Source of the DNA: GAS188 sp044445965
GTDB lineage: Bacteria; Pseudomonadota; Alphaproteobacteria; Rhizobiales; Beijerinckiaceae
DNA length: 34,233 bases
Assembly: GCA_044445965.1 (NCBI GenBank)
Contig: JBIOEJ010000059.1
Span: 1 to 34,233, forward strand
Direction of reading: 5' to 3'
Positions 7,051-15,172 of the stretch are shown piece after piece. The notes beneath the pieces were generated by a model, which saw nothing but the letters and a program-made list of their open reading frames with translations, had not been told where the DNA came from and made no database searches. The translations under genes were made by a program, and so were the position numbers. The stretch's first letter is position 1. Every line of letters starts with the position of its first letter.

Positions 7051-8538
7051 ATGGTGCGAGGGAATCGGGACGCGAGCTTCATGTCGGATACGAGTCTTGC
7101 GGCCATGCGTCGGGTGCACATCGTCACCTTCGCCAAGGATGGCGCACCCAAAACGGTCACTTTGCGACGATCCCTTATCGTCGTTGGCGCCGCGCTCAAG
7201 CTCACACTCGTCGTCTGGGCCGGATTCTCTCTCTATCTCCTGGTGTTCCGCGATACGCTGGTCACCAAGTTGGTCGCCGATCAGGCACGCATGCGTGTCG
7301 AATATGAAGAGAGGCTCGCGGCTGAGCGCGTCAAGTTCGACGAGGCGACGACCCAGCAAGCCTCGGCGCAAGATACATTGGAGGTTCGCCTACGGGAATT
7401 GCTTTCCCGCCAAGCCCAGCTCGAGACGCGGACCGAGACGGTGGCCGAGCTCCTGCGCGGAGCGAGCACCGATCTGACCGCCGCCCGCGGGCACGTCGGT
7501 TCGGCTGGCGCGGCCGGCGGTCAGGCGGCGGATCGGCAAGGCGTCAGCATCGCCAAGACCCCGCCCGCGGATCCTCTCAAGGCGATCGCCGCTTTCGCGG
7601 GCCAGAAGCCGCGCCCCGTCGAGGATAGTTCAGGCGTTTCCTCTTACGCGGAAGATCCGTCACGGACGCTGTCGAGCCAACAGAGCCCGTCTCTCAGCGC
7701 TCCGGTGCAGGCGACGCCCATTCCGACCCCACGCGGAATGCGCCTCAACGGCCCTCGCGCCAGCCTGCTCGACAGCACTTTACGCTACGCCGACCTCGCG
7801 CTGGCCGGCCCGATCTCTGTCGAAACGCTCGCGAATTCGCTCGATAGCGTCGAGCGCTTGCAGGTCGAGACGCTGGAACACGCCAATAACCGCGCGGCGG
7901 TCGACCTCGATCGGATGCGGGGAGCGCTTCGCCGCTCGGGTCTCGATCTGGCCCGCTTCGCGCGCGTTACGCAGAGACGCACGCAAGACACGGGCGGCCC
8001 CTTCATGCCGCTACCCAAAGACGCGCCCAGTTCGAGCTTCGATGCTCTGCTCCACGGCCTCAAAGTGCGTCTCGAAGAGCATGACGCCCTGTCTCGAGCG
8101 ATTTCGACGTTGCCCATCCGCCAGCCATTGCAAGGGCAGCTCGAAATCACGAGCCCTTACGGTGCCCGCAAGGATCCCTTCGGCATGGGATGGGCCCTGC
8201 ACCCGGGCGTCGATCTGCGCGCGGAGGAAGGCTCGATCGTGCGCGCCGCCGCGGCCGGGAAGGTCACCAATGCCGCCTATACGGGCGGTTATGGCAATAT
8301 GGTCGAGATCGAGCATGGCGAGGGCGTCGACACGCGCTACGGGCATTTGTCGGCGATCCTGGTATCGGAAGGGCAGATGGTGACGGCGGGAACGCCCATC
8401 GGCCGGGTCGGCTCCACGGGGCGCTCGACCGGACCGCATCTCCACTACGAGACACGCATCGACGGCGACCCGGTCGACCCCATGCGCTTCCTGAAATCCG
8501 CGGACGTGTTCACCGCCGCAACGGGCGGAGTGGATTGA
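7051..8538 (+). CDS. membrane-anchored M23 family metallopeptidase with coiled coil
   Basis: The 495-residue protein begins with a short cytoplasmic part and one membrane segment at about 41-66. A charged coiled coil follows at about 78-137, then a low-complexity linker, a helical region (250-350), and a C-terminal LytM/M23 domain at about 365-480. The zinc and catalytic residues are all present: H384 and D388 in HPGVD, H432 in RYGHLS, and H463-L-H465 in PHLHYE. An active periplasmic endopeptidase cutting peptidoglycan cross-links is therefore likely, with the coiled-coil architecture seen in divisome-associated M23 proteins. ATG 7051 follows GGAAG; ATG 7081 (MSDTSLAAM) is an equally usable alternative that would remove ten residues. 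The motifs upstream suggest possible cell-cycle control. Confidence 0.9.
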   Translation: MVRGNRDASFMSDTSLAAMRRVHIVTFAKDGAPKTVTLRRSLIVVGAALKLTLVVWAGFSLYLLVFRDTLVTKLVADQARMRVEYEERLAAERVKFDEATTQQASAQDTLEVRLRELLSRQAQLETRTETVAELLRGASTDLTAARGHVGSAGAAGGQAADRQGVSIAKTPPADPLKAIAAFAGQKPRPVEDSSGVSSYAEDPSRTLSSQQSPSLSAPVQATPIPTPRGMRLNGPRASLLDSTLRYADLALAGPISVETLANSLDSVERLQVETLEHANNRAAVDLDRMRGALRRSGLDLARFARVTQRRTQDTGGPFMPLPKDAPSSSFDALLHGLKVRLEEHDALSRAISTLPIRQPLQGQLEITSPYGARKDPFGMGWALHPGVDLRAEEGSIVRAAAAGKVTNAAYTGGYGNMVEIEHGEGVDTRYGHLSAILVSEGQMVTAGTPIGRVGSTGRSTGPHLHYETRIDGDPVDPMRFLKSADVFTAATGGVD

Positions 8539-8620
8539 GCAGAGCGCTGCGCGCGCATTGAACGCCGCCTTTGCGCCGGAAATCCAATTCGACCCCCGCT
8601 GTCGTGGGCAAGTATCCGTC

Positions 8621-8649
8621 TTGACAGCTGATCTTTCCCTGCCCAAAAA
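8621..8649 (+). promoter_or_regulatory. candidate promoter of the fab cluster
   Basis: The 181-base gap before fabD contains a perfect TTGACA (8621-8626). Seventeen bases later lies CAAAAA (8644-8649), which matches the -10 consensus at only three positions. It would give a leader of about 60 bases before the fabD ATG. Confidence 0.3.
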
Positions 8650-8719
8650 CGCGGCACTCGCGCCCTCCCCTACGCGTTCTCGCCTTCCGCGATCTCCGAT
8701 TCGTCCGGACCTGAGCTTC

Positions 8720-9661
8720 ATGACCACAGCCTTCATCTTTCCCGGGCAGGGCAGTCAAACCGTGGGCATGGGCAAGGCGCTCTACGAGAATTTCGCCGCG
8801 GCGCGCGCCGTCTTCGAGGAAACCGACGCGGCCTTGTCGCAGAAGCTGTCGAACCTCGCCTTCGCGGGGCCGGAAGCGGAGCTGATGCTGACCGCCAATG
8901 CTCAGCCGGCCTTGATGGCGGTGTCGATCGCCGCGATGCGGGTGTTGCAGGAGGAGTGCGGCCTCGATCTCGCTCGCGACGCCGTCTTCGTCGCAGGCCA
9001 CTCGCTCGGCGAGTATTCGGCACTATGCGCGGCCGGTGCCTTCAGCCTATCGAACACGGCACAGCTGTTGCGGCTGCGTGGAGACGCGATGCAGAAGGCG
9101 GTGGCGCCGGGCGATGGCGCGATGGCGGCGCTGCTTGGTCTCGATGCCGAGGCAGCGACCGCGGCGGCAGCCGAAGGCGCGCGCCAGACCGGTAAGGTCT
9201 GCCAGGTGGCGAACGATAACGCGCCTGGACAGGTCGTCGTGTCGGGAGCCAAGGCGGCTGTCGAGCGCACCATCGAGATCGCCAAGGGCAAGGGCGCGCG
9301 CCGCGCCATGCTGCTGCCGGTGTCCGCGCCATTTCACTGCGCCCTCATGCGGCCCGCGGCCGAAACCATGGCCGACGCGCTTGCCAAGCGACCGCCGGGC
9401 GCGCCAGTGGTACGGCTCGTCGCCAACATGGAAGCGCACGCCATCACCGACCCCGCCGTCATTCGGGACAGCCTGGTACGTCAAGTCACCGGAACGGTAC
9501 GCTGGCGCGAGAGCATCGCCTACATGGCGGCGCAGGGCGTGACGCGGTTCGTCGAGGTCGGAGCCGGCAAGGTGCTTGCCGGTCTCGTCAAGCGCATCGT
9601 CGAGGGCGTGACCGTCGTCAACGTCGCTGCGCCGGCGGATATCGCCGCCTTCCCATCCTAG
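8720..9661 (+). CDS. fabD: malonyl-CoA:ACP S-malonyltransferase
   Basis: The 313-residue enzyme moves malonyl groups from CoA to the acyl carrier protein, supplying the extender unit for fatty acid synthesis. The N-terminal GQGSQ oxyanion-hole motif is at residues 9-13, the nucleophile is S95 in GHSLGE, and the partner histidine is H206 in SAPFHCA. An ATG start at 8720 gives the normal MTTAFIFPGQGSQ beginning; an in-frame ATG at 8558 would add 54 residues unlike the family. The ribosome site is weak (GGAC). It is the first gene of the cluster, 23 bases before fabG, with acpP and fabF further down. Confidence 0.97.
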   Translation: MTTAFIFPGQGSQTVGMGKALYENFAAARAVFEETDAALSQKLSNLAFAGPEAELMLTANAQPALMAVSIAAMRVLQEECGLDLARDAVFVAGHSLGEYSALCAAGAFSLSNTAQLLRLRGDAMQKAVAPGDGAMAALLGLDAEAATAAAAEGARQTGKVCQVANDNAPGQVVVSGAKAAVERTIEIAKGKGARRAMLLPVSAPFHCALMRPAAETMADALAKRPPGAPVVRLVANMEAHAITDPAVIRDSLVRQVTGTVRWRESIAYMAAQGVTRFVEVGAGKVLAGLVKRIVEGVTVVNVAAPADIAAFPS

Positions 9662-9684
9662 GCCGAAGCTCAGGAGCGCGACCG

Positions 9685-10425
9685 ATGTTCGACCTCGCCA
9701 GCAAAACGGCGCTCGTCACCGGCGCCTCGGGCGGCATCGGCGGAGCCATCGCACGCGCCCTGCATGCGCGGGGCGCCGCCGTGGCGCTATCGGGCACGCG
9801 CCGCGAAGCGCTCGAGTCATTGGCGCGAGAGCTTGGCGGGCGCGCTCATGTCTGCTTGGCCAATCTCGGCGATGTATCCTCGGTCGAAGCGCTGGTGCCG
9901 GCGGCCGAAGCCGCACTCGGCTCGCTCGATATCCTCGTGAACAATGCGGGCGTCACGCACGACAACCTCCTCCTGCGCATGAAGAACGCCGAATGGGACG
10001 AGGTGATCGCGGTCAATCTGACGGCTGCCTTCCGCCTGTCGCGCGCCGCGCTCAAGGGCATGATGCGTCGCCGCTTCGGTCGCATCATTTCCATCACTTC
10101 CGTCGTCGGCTCGACCGGCAATGCGGGCCAGAGCAACTATGCGGCGTCGAAAGCCGCACTCACCGCCATGACGAAATCGCTCGCCGTGGAAGTCGCGAGC
10201 CGCTCAATCACCGTCAATTGCATCGCGCCCGGCATGATCGCGACCCCGATGACCGATGCTCTCAACGAGAAGCAGCGCGAAGGCGTTCTCGCCCGCATCC
10301 CCATGGCGCGTCTTGGGGCAAGCGAGGAGGTTGCGGCGGCCGCCGTGTATCTGGCCTCTCTCGAAGCCGCTTACGTGACCGGCCAGACGCTGCACGTCAA
10401 CGGCGGAATGGCCATGTTTTCATAG
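9685..10425 (+). CDS. fabG: 3-oxoacyl-ACP reductase
   Basis: The 246-residue short-chain dehydrogenase reduces 3-oxoacyl-ACP to 3-hydroxyacyl-ACP with NADPH. The Rossmann glycine motif TGASGGIG is at 12-19 and NNAG is at 86-89. The catalytic set is N111, S139, Y152 and K156 (YAASK). The C-terminal GGMAMFS tail is usual for FabG. CAGGAG lies six bases before the ATG, a strong ribosome site. It lies 23 bases after fabD, so co-transcription is likely. The position between fabD and acpP makes the fatty acid synthesis assignment firm among the many SDR paralogues. Confidence 0.97.
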   Translation: MFDLASKTALVTGASGGIGGAIARALHARGAAVALSGTRREALESLARELGGRAHVCLANLGDVSSVEALVPAAEAALGSLDILVNNAGVTHDNLLLRMKNAEWDEVIAVNLTAAFRLSRAALKGMMRRRFGRIISITSVVGSTGNAGQSNYAASKAALTAMTKSLAVEVASRSITVNCIAPGMIATPMTDALNEKQREGVLARIPMARLGASEEVAAAAVYLASLEAAYVTGQTLHVNGGMAMFS

Positions 10426-10464
10426 ACTTAATTATGGAGTTCAGGGGTCGACCAGGTCTCCGCC

Positions 10465-10495
10465 TTGCCTCTCGCCAGGGCTTGCGGGATATGTT
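10465..10495 (+). promoter_or_regulatory. weak promoter-like sequence in the fabG-acpP gap
   Basis: The 246-base gap before acpP holds TTGCCT (10465-10470) and TATGTT (10490-10495), 19 bases apart. Spacing is long and both boxes are imperfect. I see no clear terminator in this gap. A separate promoter for acpP would be expected because acyl carrier protein is needed in large excess. Confidence 0.22.
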
Positions 10496-10671
10496 AGGAG
10501 CCAGACCCGTGTGAAGGCTTGGCGTGGCCGGGTTGCGGCTCAAGTCTTTGCCTCGAGTCGATCAGACGGCAATGCTCTGCGTCGGCATTGGCGACAACCA
10601 CGGGAACGAAGACGTAGAACGGATTTCGGCGAACCCGGATCCAAACGATATTTGTGGCAAAGGATCAAACG

Positions 10672-10926
10672 ATGAGCGATATCGCCGAGCGCGTGAAGAA
10701 GATTGTCGTCGAGCATCTCGGCGTTGAACCCGACAAAGTTACCGAGAAGGCCAATTTCATCGACGATCTCGGCGCCGACAGCTTGGACACGGTCGAGCTG
10801 GTCATGGCCTTCGAGGAAGAGTTCGGCGTCGAGATTCCAGATGACGCGGCCGAAACCATCCAGACCGTCGGCGATGCCATCCATTTTCTCGAGAAGGGCG
10901 CGGCGGAAAAGGGCAAGGCCTCCTGA
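10672..10926 (+). CDS. acpP: acyl carrier protein
   Basis: The 84-residue acidic protein carries growing acyl chains on a 4'-phosphopantetheine arm attached to S37 in the invariant GADSLDTVE motif. Helices II and III (DTVELVMAFEEEFGVEIPDD) provide the acidic face read by the Fab enzymes. AAAGGA stands six bases before the ATG at 10672; an upstream in-frame ATG at 10654 overlaps poorly with the family start. The C-terminus is a few residues longer than the E. coli protein. It is separated from fabG by the largest gap in the window and lies 33 bases before fabF. Confidence 0.98.
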   Translation: MSDIAERVKKIVVEHLGVEPDKVTEKANFIDDLGADSLDTVELVMAFEEEFGVEIPDDAAETIQTVGDAIHFLEKGAAEKGKAS

Positions 10927-10959
10927 GGCGACACGACAATCGCAATTGCCCTCCTGACC

Positions 10960-12270
10960 GTGGCCGGCCAACCGCCACCGCGTACCGCTGCCGTAAATGG
11001 CCTGCGTCGCGTCGTCGTCACCGGCCTTGGCATGGTGACGCCCCTCGGCTGCGGCGTCGAACAGACTTGGTCGCGGCTGATCGCGGGTGAGAGCGGCGCC
11101 ATCCGAGTCGACGACGTCGTCGACGTTTCGGACTTGCCGGCCAAGGTCGCATGCCGCATCCCCCGTGGACCCAGCTCGGACGGGGGCTTCAATCCTGATG
11201 AATGGATGGAGCCGAAGGAGCAGCGCAAGGTCGATGAGTTCATCATCTTCGCCATGGCGGCGGCTCGCCAGGCGCTCGATCATGCGAATTGGCGGCCTTC
11301 GACCTACGAGGATCAGACCAGCACCGGCGTCCTGATCGGCTCGGGGATCGGTGGACTCGAGGGCATCAACGCGGCGGCACTGACCTTGAAGGAACGCGGT
11401 CCGCGCCGCATCTCGCCCTTCTTTATTCCAGGGCGCCTGATCAACCTCGCCTCCGGCTATGTGTCGATCGAGTTCGGGCTCAAGGGCCCCAATCACTCCG
11501 TCGTCACCGCCTGCTCGACCGGCGCGCATGCGATCGGCGACGCGTCGCGACTGATCGCGCTCGGTGACGCCGAGGTGATGGTCGCGGGTGGGGCCGAGTC
11601 GCCGATCAACCGCCTTTCGCTCGCGGGCTTCGCCGCCTGCCGCGCCTTGTCGACCGGCTTCAACGACGAGCCGAAGCGCGCCTCGCGGCCATATGACGCC
11701 GCGCGCGACGGGTTCGTCATGGGCGAGGGAGCGGGCGCGGTCGTGCTCGAGGCGCGCGATCATGCGCTGGCGCGCGGCGTGCCCATCCTTGGCGAGATCG
11801 TCGGCTACGGCCTCTCAGGGGATGCCTATCACATCACCTCCCCGGCCGAGGATGGAGACGGCGCCTATCGATCGATGGCGGCCGCCCTCAAGCGCGCCGA
11901 TATCGCCGCGGCCGATCTCGATTACATCAACGCGCACGGCACCTCGACGCCCGTCGGCGACGAGATCGAGCTCAAGGCCGTCGAGCGCCTCCTCGGCAAT
12001 GCGGGCGGAGCGGTCGCCATGTCGTCGACCAAGTCGGCGACCGGGCATTTGCTGGGAGCTGCCGGAGCGGTCGAGGCGATCTTCTCGATCCTGGCCATCC
12101 GTGACGGCATCGCGCCCCCGACCATCAATCTCGACAATCCGTCGGTCGAGACCGCAATCGACCTCGTGCCGCATGTCGCGAAGCGGCGCAAAATCGACGT
12201 GGCTTTGTCGAATTCATTCGGTTTCGGAGGGACGAACGCATCGGTCGTCTTCCGTCGTCATTTGTCTTGA
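10960..12270 (+). CDS. fabF: 3-oxoacyl-ACP synthase II
   Basis: The 436-residue condensing enzyme elongates acyl-ACP with malonyl-ACP. The thiolase-fold catalytic triad is complete: C185 in TACSTG, H326 in NAHGTST and H363 in TGHLLGAAG, with K358 nearby. The C-terminus keeps NSFGFGGTN. The only reasonable start upstream of the conserved LRRVVVTG is a GTG at 10960. It lacks an obvious ribosome site and adds about 14 residues that are not conserved, so the true start could be another non-ATG codon. Close spacing after acpP suggests translation coupled to that gene. Confidence 0.95.
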   Translation: MAGQPPPRTAAVNGLRRVVVTGLGMVTPLGCGVEQTWSRLIAGESGAIRVDDVVDVSDLPAKVACRIPRGPSSDGGFNPDEWMEPKEQRKVDEFIIFAMAAARQALDHANWRPSTYEDQTSTGVLIGSGIGGLEGINAAALTLKERGPRRISPFFIPGRLINLASGYVSIEFGLKGPNHSVVTACSTGAHAIGDASRLIALGDAEVMVAGGAESPINRLSLAGFAACRALSTGFNDEPKRASRPYDAARDGFVMGEGAGAVVLEARDHALARGVPILGEIVGYGLSGDAYHITSPAEDGDGAYRSMAAALKRADIAAADLDYINAHGTSTPVGDEIELKAVERLLGNAGGAVAMSSTKSATGHLLGAAGAVEAIFSILAIRDGIAPPTINLDNPSVETAIDLVPHVAKRRKIDVALSNSFGFGGTNASVVFRRHLS

Positions 12271-12397
12271 GTGCCGCCGTGATGGGGGCTAGGGATGCAG
12301 GCGCGGGTGCGGAGTTTTGCCACATTAATTGCCTATCAGGCGGGCATGCCGAACATGCCGCCGCGCCGACCGAGTTGCTTCGTGACGAGGATGGGCG

Positions 12398-14119
12398 ATG
12401 ACGAGTGACGCTGAAGCGGGGGCGCTTATCTTGGAGGCCCGCTCCGGAATGGTTGGCGCATTCCGACGGTCGACGAGGAGCGCCAGCGATGCGGTGCAGC
12501 CTGTCGCGCCGCCGCCCCCGCCCGAGCCGAAGAGACGTGAGCACGGGCGGTTCGTGATCATTGGCAGTGCCGTGTTCACGCTATTGCTTCTGGCGATGGC
12601 TGTAGTTGGAACTGGCATTAATTTCCTGGCGACGAAGCTGCACGAGCCAGGCCCGCTCGCCGTCGGCAAGTCCGTAGTCGTTCGCGGCAACAGCGCCTCG
12701 GAGATTTCCGACGTGCTCTTGAACGAACGGGTGATCGACAACGGGCTCATCTTCTGGGTCGGCGTCAAGATGCTCGGTGTCGATCAGCGCCTCCACAAAG
12801 GCGAGTTCCAGTTCCCCGCCCAGGCCAGCATCGAGGCCGTGATCGATATCCTGGTCGAGGGCAAGAGCATCGACCGCCCGGTCACCATTCCCGAGGGCAA
12901 GACGAGCGAGGAGGTGGTGGCGATCCTGAAGGCGAATGAATTTCTCGCCGGAGATATCAGGGATATCCCCAGAGAAGGCACGCTGCTTCCCGACACCTAT
13001 AAGTTCACGCGTGGGGAGCAGAGGTCGAAAGTCTTGACCTGGATGGCGGATGCGCAGCACACGGCCCTGAACGATATCTGGAAGCGCCGCTCGGCCGATC
13101 TTCCCATACACACCGCGCAGGAGCTCGTGATCCTCGCCTCGATCGTCGAGAAGGAAACCGGCAAGGCAGACGAGCGCCCGAGGGTCGCCGGCGTCTTCAT
13201 CAATCGCCTGTTGAAGGGAATGCGCCTGCAATCCGACCCGACTACCGTTTACGGCTTGGTCGGCGGCAAGGGAGTCCTCGGTCACGCGCTCACCGCGGCC
13301 GAGCTCGCCAAGCCCACCCCCTACAATACCTATACAATCGATGGCCTCCCGCCCGGCCCGATCACCAATCCTGGACGCGCCGCCATGGAGGCGGTGGCGA
13401 ACCCTTCACGTACCAAGGAACTGTATTTCGTGGCCGACGGCACGGGCGGACATGTGTTCGCGGAAACGCTCGATCAGCATCAGCGCAACGTGGCACGCTG
13501 GCGCCAGATTCAGATTGAAGCCGACCGCGCGGCGGCCGCGGCCGCGGCCGGCGGAGCCCCTCCGGCGGGGGCGCCAGCTGGGCAGGCTCCGGGGGCGCCG
13601 ATCATGCAGTCCGCCCCGCAGCAGCCCACCGGCGCCGCCGTCCCATCCCCCGCCGCTGGCTCGCCCGGTCTCGTTGGCCGCCCGGCCGCTGCCCCCGCGG
13701 CTCCGGCGCCTCCGGTCAAGGCCGGCCAAAAGCGCGGCGCGAGCACTCCGGCGACCATCGGGCGATTACCGGCGGGCGCGACTGCGCTTACTGAGCCCGA
13801 TCCGCCGGCTCGCGGGGGCACCGTCGCGTCCTTCCCGCTATCGCCCGCAATGCGCGCCAAGATGGAGCGTGAGGCCGCCGCGGCGGGCGTCAAGCTCGGC
13901 CCGAGCTCGACCCAGAATCCGAGCGCCATCATCGGTCCGAGTGCGAGCCCTGACGCGGACACCCCCGATGCCTCCGCCGCTCCAGTATCGGCGGCGACCC
14001 CGGCGAGCACGTCGCGCCGCCCGCTCGCCTTCGATGCGGTCGCCGGCACGGCCAAGGACCCGCTGAACAACAAGACCTTCGATCTGAATTCACCGAAGAC
14101 CGTCCCCAATCTCAAATAG
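12398..14119 (+). CDS. mltG: endolytic peptidoglycan transglycosylase MltG with long disordered tail
   Basis: The 573-residue protein has a short cytoplasmic Pro-rich head, one membrane segment at about 52-72, a LysM-like region, and the YceG/MltG catalytic domain. E251 in ASIVEKET is the family's catalytic glutamate, and RLQSDPTTVYG and PTPYNTYTIDGLPPGPI are the other signature segments. It cuts nascent glycan strands at the inner membrane and so sets glycan length. From about residue 375 the chain becomes Ala/Pro/Gly-rich and looks disordered for nearly 170 residues, ending in a more ordered-looking DPLNNKTFDLNSPKTVPNL. GAGGA before the ATG serves as ribosome site. It follows fabF by 127 bases and precedes yicC, the usual alphaproteobacterial order. 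Confidence 0.93.
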   Translation: MTSDAEAGALILEARSGMVGAFRRSTRSASDAVQPVAPPPPPEPKRREHGRFVIIGSAVFTLLLLAMAVVGTGINFLATKLHEPGPLAVGKSVVVRGNSASEISDVLLNERVIDNGLIFWVGVKMLGVDQRLHKGEFQFPAQASIEAVIDILVEGKSIDRPVTIPEGKTSEEVVAILKANEFLAGDIRDIPREGTLLPDTYKFTRGEQRSKVLTWMADAQHTALNDIWKRRSADLPIHTAQELVILASIVEKETGKADERPRVAGVFINRLLKGMRLQSDPTTVYGLVGGKGVLGHALTAAELAKPTPYNTYTIDGLPPGPITNPGRAAMEAVANPSRTKELYFVADGTGGHVFAETLDQHQRNVARWRQIQIEADRAAAAAAAGGAPPAGAPAGQAPGAPIMQSAPQQPTGAAVPSPAAGSPGLVGRPAAAPAAPAPPVKAGQKRGASTPATIGRLPAGATALTEPDPPARGGTVASFPLSPAMRAKMEREAAAAGVKLGPSSTQNPSAIIGPSASPDADTPDASAAPVSAATPASTSRRPLAFDAVAGTAKDPLNNKTFDLNSPKTVPNLK

Positions 14120-14126
14120 GCGACGG

Positions 14127-14161
14127 CTCCGCCCCGCGGCTATCGGTCGCGGAGTTGTCTT
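14127..14161 (+). terminator. candidate intrinsic terminator after mltG
   Basis: CTCCGC (14127-14132) pairs with GCGGAG (14149-14154), followed by TTGTCTT. The stem is GC-rich but the loop is 16 bases and the T-tract is interrupted, so strength is doubtful. Confidence 0.4.
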
Positions 14162-14195
14162 GCGAATCCATTCGGGCGGGTCAGCCGGAACTTGG

Positions 14196-14223
14196 TCCGC
14201 GAAAAGCCAAAGACTTTTCGGGA
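14196..14223. repeat. inverted repeat resembling a dispersed alphaproteobacterial palindrome
   Basis: CGAAAAG (14200-14206) and CTTTTCG (14214-14220) are perfect arms around a seven-base spacer. TCC and GGA extend them across one bulged base, and ATCATG follows. From memory, sequences of the form CGAAAA...CTTTTCGGGATCATG recur in intergenic regions of Hyphomicrobiales. This is the only copy I noticed in the window. Confidence 0.4.
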
Positions 14224-14284
14224 TCATGTGTAAGAACAAGATGATAAAGCGTCGCTCGACTTCAAGCAAAGGCCATCCCGCTCC

Positions 14285-15172
14285 ATGTCCCTCCAGAGCA
14301 TGACCGGATTCGCCCGAGAAGCCGGCAGCCATGGGATCTGGCGCTGGGCCTGGGAAATCCGGAGCGTCAACGGCCGTGGCCTCGAGGTCAAGTTCAAGCT
14401 GCCGCCGGGCTTCGAGGCCCTCGCCGAACCGCTTCGCCGCGCTGCGTCGAGCAAGTTGCAACGCGGCTCTGTATTCGCGGCGCTGAGTGCACAGCGAGAG
14501 GCGCAAATCGGGACGCCGGCGATCGACGAGGCTCTGCTCGATGCGCTCATAGCGGCGGCGAAGCGGGCGTCGAGTCGGCACGGGTTGCAACCGCCTTCCG
14601 TCGAGCCCTTCTTCGCGGTACGTGGCGTCGTCGAAGCCGAAGAGGCCGACGAGAGCGAAGCCGAGCGCGAGGCGAGCTCTGCCGCCTTTGCGGCAGGCTT
14701 CGCCCGAGCGCTCGATGCGATGGCGAGCGCCCGCGCCGAAGAAGGCGCTCGTCTCGAAGGCGTGCTCGCCGCGCAGCTCGAGACGATCGAGCGCCTGACC
14801 GACACCGCCGATGCCAGCCCCGCGCGGCAGGCCGGGGCGGTGCGCGAGCGGCTTGCCAAGCAAGTGCGCGATCTGCTCGATACATCGGGCGCCTTCGACG
14901 CAGATCGGTTGCATCAGGAGGCGGTGCTGATCGCGAGCCGTGCCGACCTGCGCGAAGAGATCGACCGGCTGCGCGCCCATTCGGCGGCTGCGCGCGAATT
15001 GCTGGCCAGGGGCGGCGCGGTCGGCCGGCGGCTCGATTTCCTGGCACAGGAATTCGCGCGCGAAGCGAATACCTTGACCGCGAAGGCGAATGATCCTGCG
15101 CTCTCGCGCATCGGGCTCGAATTGAAGACGGTCGTGGAGCAATGGCGCGAACAGGTCCAAAACGTCGAGTGA
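14285..15172 (+). CDS. yicC: YicC family endoribonuclease-like protein
   Basis: The 295-residue product starts with the family hallmark MxSMTGFAR and has EIRSVNGRGLEVKFKLP in the YicC N-terminal domain. It ends with the DUF1732 region (GRRLDFLAQEFAREANTL). Members have been described as RNases acting on small RNAs and stalled transcripts; the role here is inferred by homology. The central part (100-200) is helical and rich in Ala and Glu. No clear Shine-Dalgarno precedes the ATG at 14285. Its end overlaps the beginning of gmk, and yicC-gmk adjacency is common among proteobacteria. Confidence 0.92.
   Translation: MSLQSMTGFAREAGSHGIWRWAWEIRSVNGRGLEVKFKLPPGFEALAEPLRRAASSKLQRGSVFAALSAQREAQIGTPAIDEALLDALIAAAKRASSRHGLQPPSVEPFFAVRGVVEAEEADESEAEREASSAAFAAGFARALDAMASARAEEGARLEGVLAAQLETIERLTDTADASPARQAGAVRERLAKQVRDLLDTSGAFDADRLHQEAVLIASRADLREEIDRLRAHSAAARELLARGGAVGRRLDFLAQEFAREANTLTAKANDPALSRIGLELKTVVEQWREQVQNVE

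Noticed and set aside
12343..12359. GGCATG-CCGAA-CATGCC inverted repeat before mltG
   Set aside because: Six-pair stems of this kind are common in GC-rich DNA. It has no T-tract and no link to a known motif, so I do not list it as a feature.
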